A DNA stretch of 13,875 nucleotides from Oscillospiraceae bacterium (GTDB taxonomy: Bacteria > Bacillota_A > Clostridia > Oscillospirales > Oscillospiraceae), in the NCBI GenBank assembly GCA_017456105.1, contig JAFTKA010000025.1:1-13875 (forward strand), in the 5' to 3' direction. Shown here in pieces: positions 12,238 through 13,875 of this stretch; position 1 is the stretch's first letter, and each line of letters begins with the position of its first letter. A program made the position numbers and the translations under genes. The notes below the pieces were generated by a model. The model saw nothing but the letters and a program-made list of their open reading frames with translations, did no database searches and was not told where the DNA came from.

Positions 12238-13875
12238 TTAGCCCTTGATAGCGGCCTGGGCGGCGGCAAGGCGGGCGATGGGAACACGGAAGGGGCTGCA
12301 GGACACGTAGTCCAGGCCGATCTTGTGGCAGAACTCAACGGAGACAGGGTCGCCGCCGTGCTCGCCGCAGATACCGTAGTGCAGCTTGTTGCCGGTTGCC
12401 TTAGCCTTGGAGATAGCCATCTCCATCAGCTGACCAACACCGGTCTGATCCAGCTTGGCGAAGGGATCATTCTCGTAGATCTTGGTGTCGTAGTAAGCGT
12501 TCAGGAACTTGCCGGCGTCATCACGGGAGAAGCCGAAGGTCATCTGAGTCAGGTCGTTGGTGCCGAAGCAGAAGAACTCAGCTTCCTTAGCGATCTCGTC
12601 AGCAGTCAAGCATGCTCTGGGGATCTCGATCATGGTGCCGACCTCGTACTGAAGTTTCACGCCAGCAGCGGCGATCTCAGCGTCAGCGGTCTTCACAACC
12701 ACGTCCTTAACGTACTTCAGCTCCTTCACGTCGCCAACCAGGGGAATCATGATCTCGGGAACCATGGTCCAGTCGGGGTGATTCTTCTTGGTGGTGATAG
12801 CAGCACGGATCACAGCCTTGGTCTGCATAGCAGCGATCTCGGGGTAGGTTACGGACAGACGGCAGCCACGGTGGCCCATCATGGGGTTGAACTCGTGCAG
12901 GGAAGCAATGATGTCCTTGATCTGCTGAACGGTCTTGCCCTGAGTTGCGGCCAGAGCGGCGATGTCTTCCTCAGTGGTGGGTACAAACTCGTGCAGAGGG
13001 GGATCCAGGAAGCGGATGCAAACGGGGTTGCCTTCCATAACCTCGTACAGACCCTCGAAGTCAGCCTGCTGCATGGGCAGGATCTTAGCCAGAGCAGCCT
13101 CACGCTCTTCAACGGTGTCGGAGCAGATCATCTCACGGAAGGAATCGATACGGCCTTCCTCGAAGAACATATGCTCGGTACGGCACAGACCGATACCCTC
13201 AGCACCCAGCTCGCGAGCCTTCTTGGCATCACGGGGGGAGTCAGCGTTGGTACGGACCTTCAGCGTGCGGTACTTGTCAGCCCAAGCCATGATGCGGCCG
13301 AACTCGCCGGCGATCTCAGCTTCCTTGGTGGGGATCAGGCCGTCATAGATGCAGCCGGTGGATCCGTCCAGGCTCAGCTCGTCGCCTTCGTGGAAGGTCT
13401 TGCCGGCCAGAGTGAACTGCTTGTTCTCCTCGTCCATATTGATCTCGGTGCAGCCGGAAACACAGCAGGTACCCATACCACGGGCAACAACGGCTGCGTG
13501 GGAGGTCATACCGCCACGGACGGTCAGGATACCCTGAGCGGCCATCATGCCCTCGATATCCTCGGGGGAAGTTTCCAGACGAACCAGAACCACCTTCTCA
13601 CCACGCTCGGCCCAAGCCTTAGCGTCCTCAGCGGTGAAGACGATCTTACCAGCGGCAGCTCCGGGAGAGGCAGCCAGTGCCTTACCGATGGGAGCAGCGG
13701 CCTTCAAAGCCTTGGCGTCGAACTGGGGGTGCAGCAGGGTGTCCAGAGTTCTGGGCTCGATCATAGCAACGGCCTTCTTCTCATCGATCATGCCCTCGTC
13801 CACCAGGTCGCAGGCGATCTTCAGAGCAGCGGGAGCGGTACGCTTGCCGTTACGGGTCTGCAGCATATACAGCTT
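12238..13875 (-). CDS. ppdK: Pyruvate, phosphate dikinase, C-terminal part (cut by window edge)
   Basis: The last 545 residues of PPDK, which makes ATP, pyruvate and phosphate interchange with AMP, PEP and pyrophosphate; in fermenting bacteria it usually works in the glycolytic direction. The reading frame is open through 13875, so the start and the N-terminal ATP-grasp domain (about 330 residues) lie outside the window. The phosphohistidine domain shows GGMTSHAAVVARG, with the swinging catalytic His codon at 13500-13498. The PEP/pyruvate barrel shows GLCRTEHMFF, MGHRGCRLS, FFCFGTNDLTQMTFG and GICGEHGGDP with the catalytic Cys at 12369-12367. Spacing between the His and Cys matches Clostridium symbiosum PPDK (455 and 831) to within a residue. 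Codon use is very biased (GAC, AAG, ATC, CTG), in keeping with high expression. No promoter is visible because the 5' end is missing. Confidence 0.97.
   Translation of the reverse strand, partial: KLYMLQTRNGKRTAPAALKIACDLVDEGMIDEKKAVAMIEPRTLDTLLHPQFDAKALKAAAPIGKALAASPGAAAGKIVFTAEDAKAWAERGEKVVLVRLETSPEDIEGMMAAQGILTVRGGMTSHAAVVARGMGTCCVSGCTEINMDEENKQFTLAGKTFHEGDELSLDGSTGCIYDGLIPTKEAEIAGEFGRIMAWADKYRTLKVRTNADSPRDAKKARELGAEGIGLCRTEHMFFEEGRIDSFREMICSDTVEEREAALAKILPMQQADFEGLYEVMEGNPVCIRFLDPPLHEFVPTTEEDIAALAATQGKTVQQIKDIIASLHEFNPMMGHRGCRLSVTYPEIAAMQTKAVIRAAITTKKNHPDWTMVPEIMIPLVGDVKELKYVKDVVVKTADAEIAAAGVKLQYEVGTMIEIPRACLTADEIAKEAEFFCFGTNDLTQMTFGFSRDDAGKFLNAYYDTKIYENDPFAKLDQTGVGQLMEMAISKAKATGNKLHYGICGEHGGDPVSVEFCHKIGLDYVSCSPFRVPIARLAAAQAAIKG

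Noticed and set aside
12962..13348. A plus-strand 128-residue frame inside the dikinase gene
   Set aside because: Ser/Arg-rich antisense shadow of a highly biased gene; no start signal.

Overview
The window looks like a piece of chromosome from an anaerobic Gram-positive gut Clostridia, most likely Oscillospiraceae-like. This is inferred from strong AGGAGG-type ribosome sites, many consensus sigma-A promoters, a pyruvate phosphate dikinase, a DcuC/YfcC carrier, small lipoproteins of clostridial type and family-typical palindromic TGTAGGG repeats. No tRNA, rRNA, CRISPR array, transposase or phage structural gene is visible. Genes are short, mostly mono- or bicistronic units, and almost every unit has a recognisable promoter and a hairpin terminator, so the transcription map can be read directly. 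No gene-free stretch exceeds about 190 bases.

Layout. 1-3415 (minus): a two-gene operon, first a four-module membrane protein (VTT/DedA-like domain, PlsC-type acyltransferase, zinc ribbon, PH-like tail), then a YfcC-type carrier that seems to begin at a rare ATT codon. 3587-4538 (plus): a small lipoprotein and a zinc-ribbon protein, each with its own promoter and terminator. 4660-6853 (plus): a DUF1538 membrane protein overlapping a tandem P-II-like regulator by 8 bases, behind a strong promoter with an 18-bp palindrome at the start of transcription. 6882-8365 (minus): a PlsC-family acyltransferase with an atypical H-x5-D motif, then a zinc-ribbon membrane protein and a two-helix membrane protein. 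8533-9748 (plus): a second lipoprotein and an unrecognised 210-residue protein. 9782-10692 (minus): an operon of an all-helical protein carrying a HEPN-type RNxxxH motif and a second helical protein with a lysine tail. 10862-11371 (plus): a ferritin. 11435-12063: an orphan small protein and a divergent XRE regulator sharing a promoter region with GAACA-type inverted repeats. 12071-12175: palindromic repeats. 12238-13875 (minus): the C-terminal two thirds of pyruvate phosphate dikinase, cut by the window edge.

How the parts may work together. Two loci concern membrane lipids (the VTT-acyltransferase fusion and the separate acyltransferase). The DUF1538/P-II pair looks like a transporter with a dedicated cytosolic gate, by analogy with AmtB-GlnK. 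The best candidates for something undescribed are the fusion protein at 1505-3415, the DUF1538/P-II module with its palindromic operator, and the HEPN-like pair at 9782-10692. All functional links are inference from sequence reading; no database search was possible.
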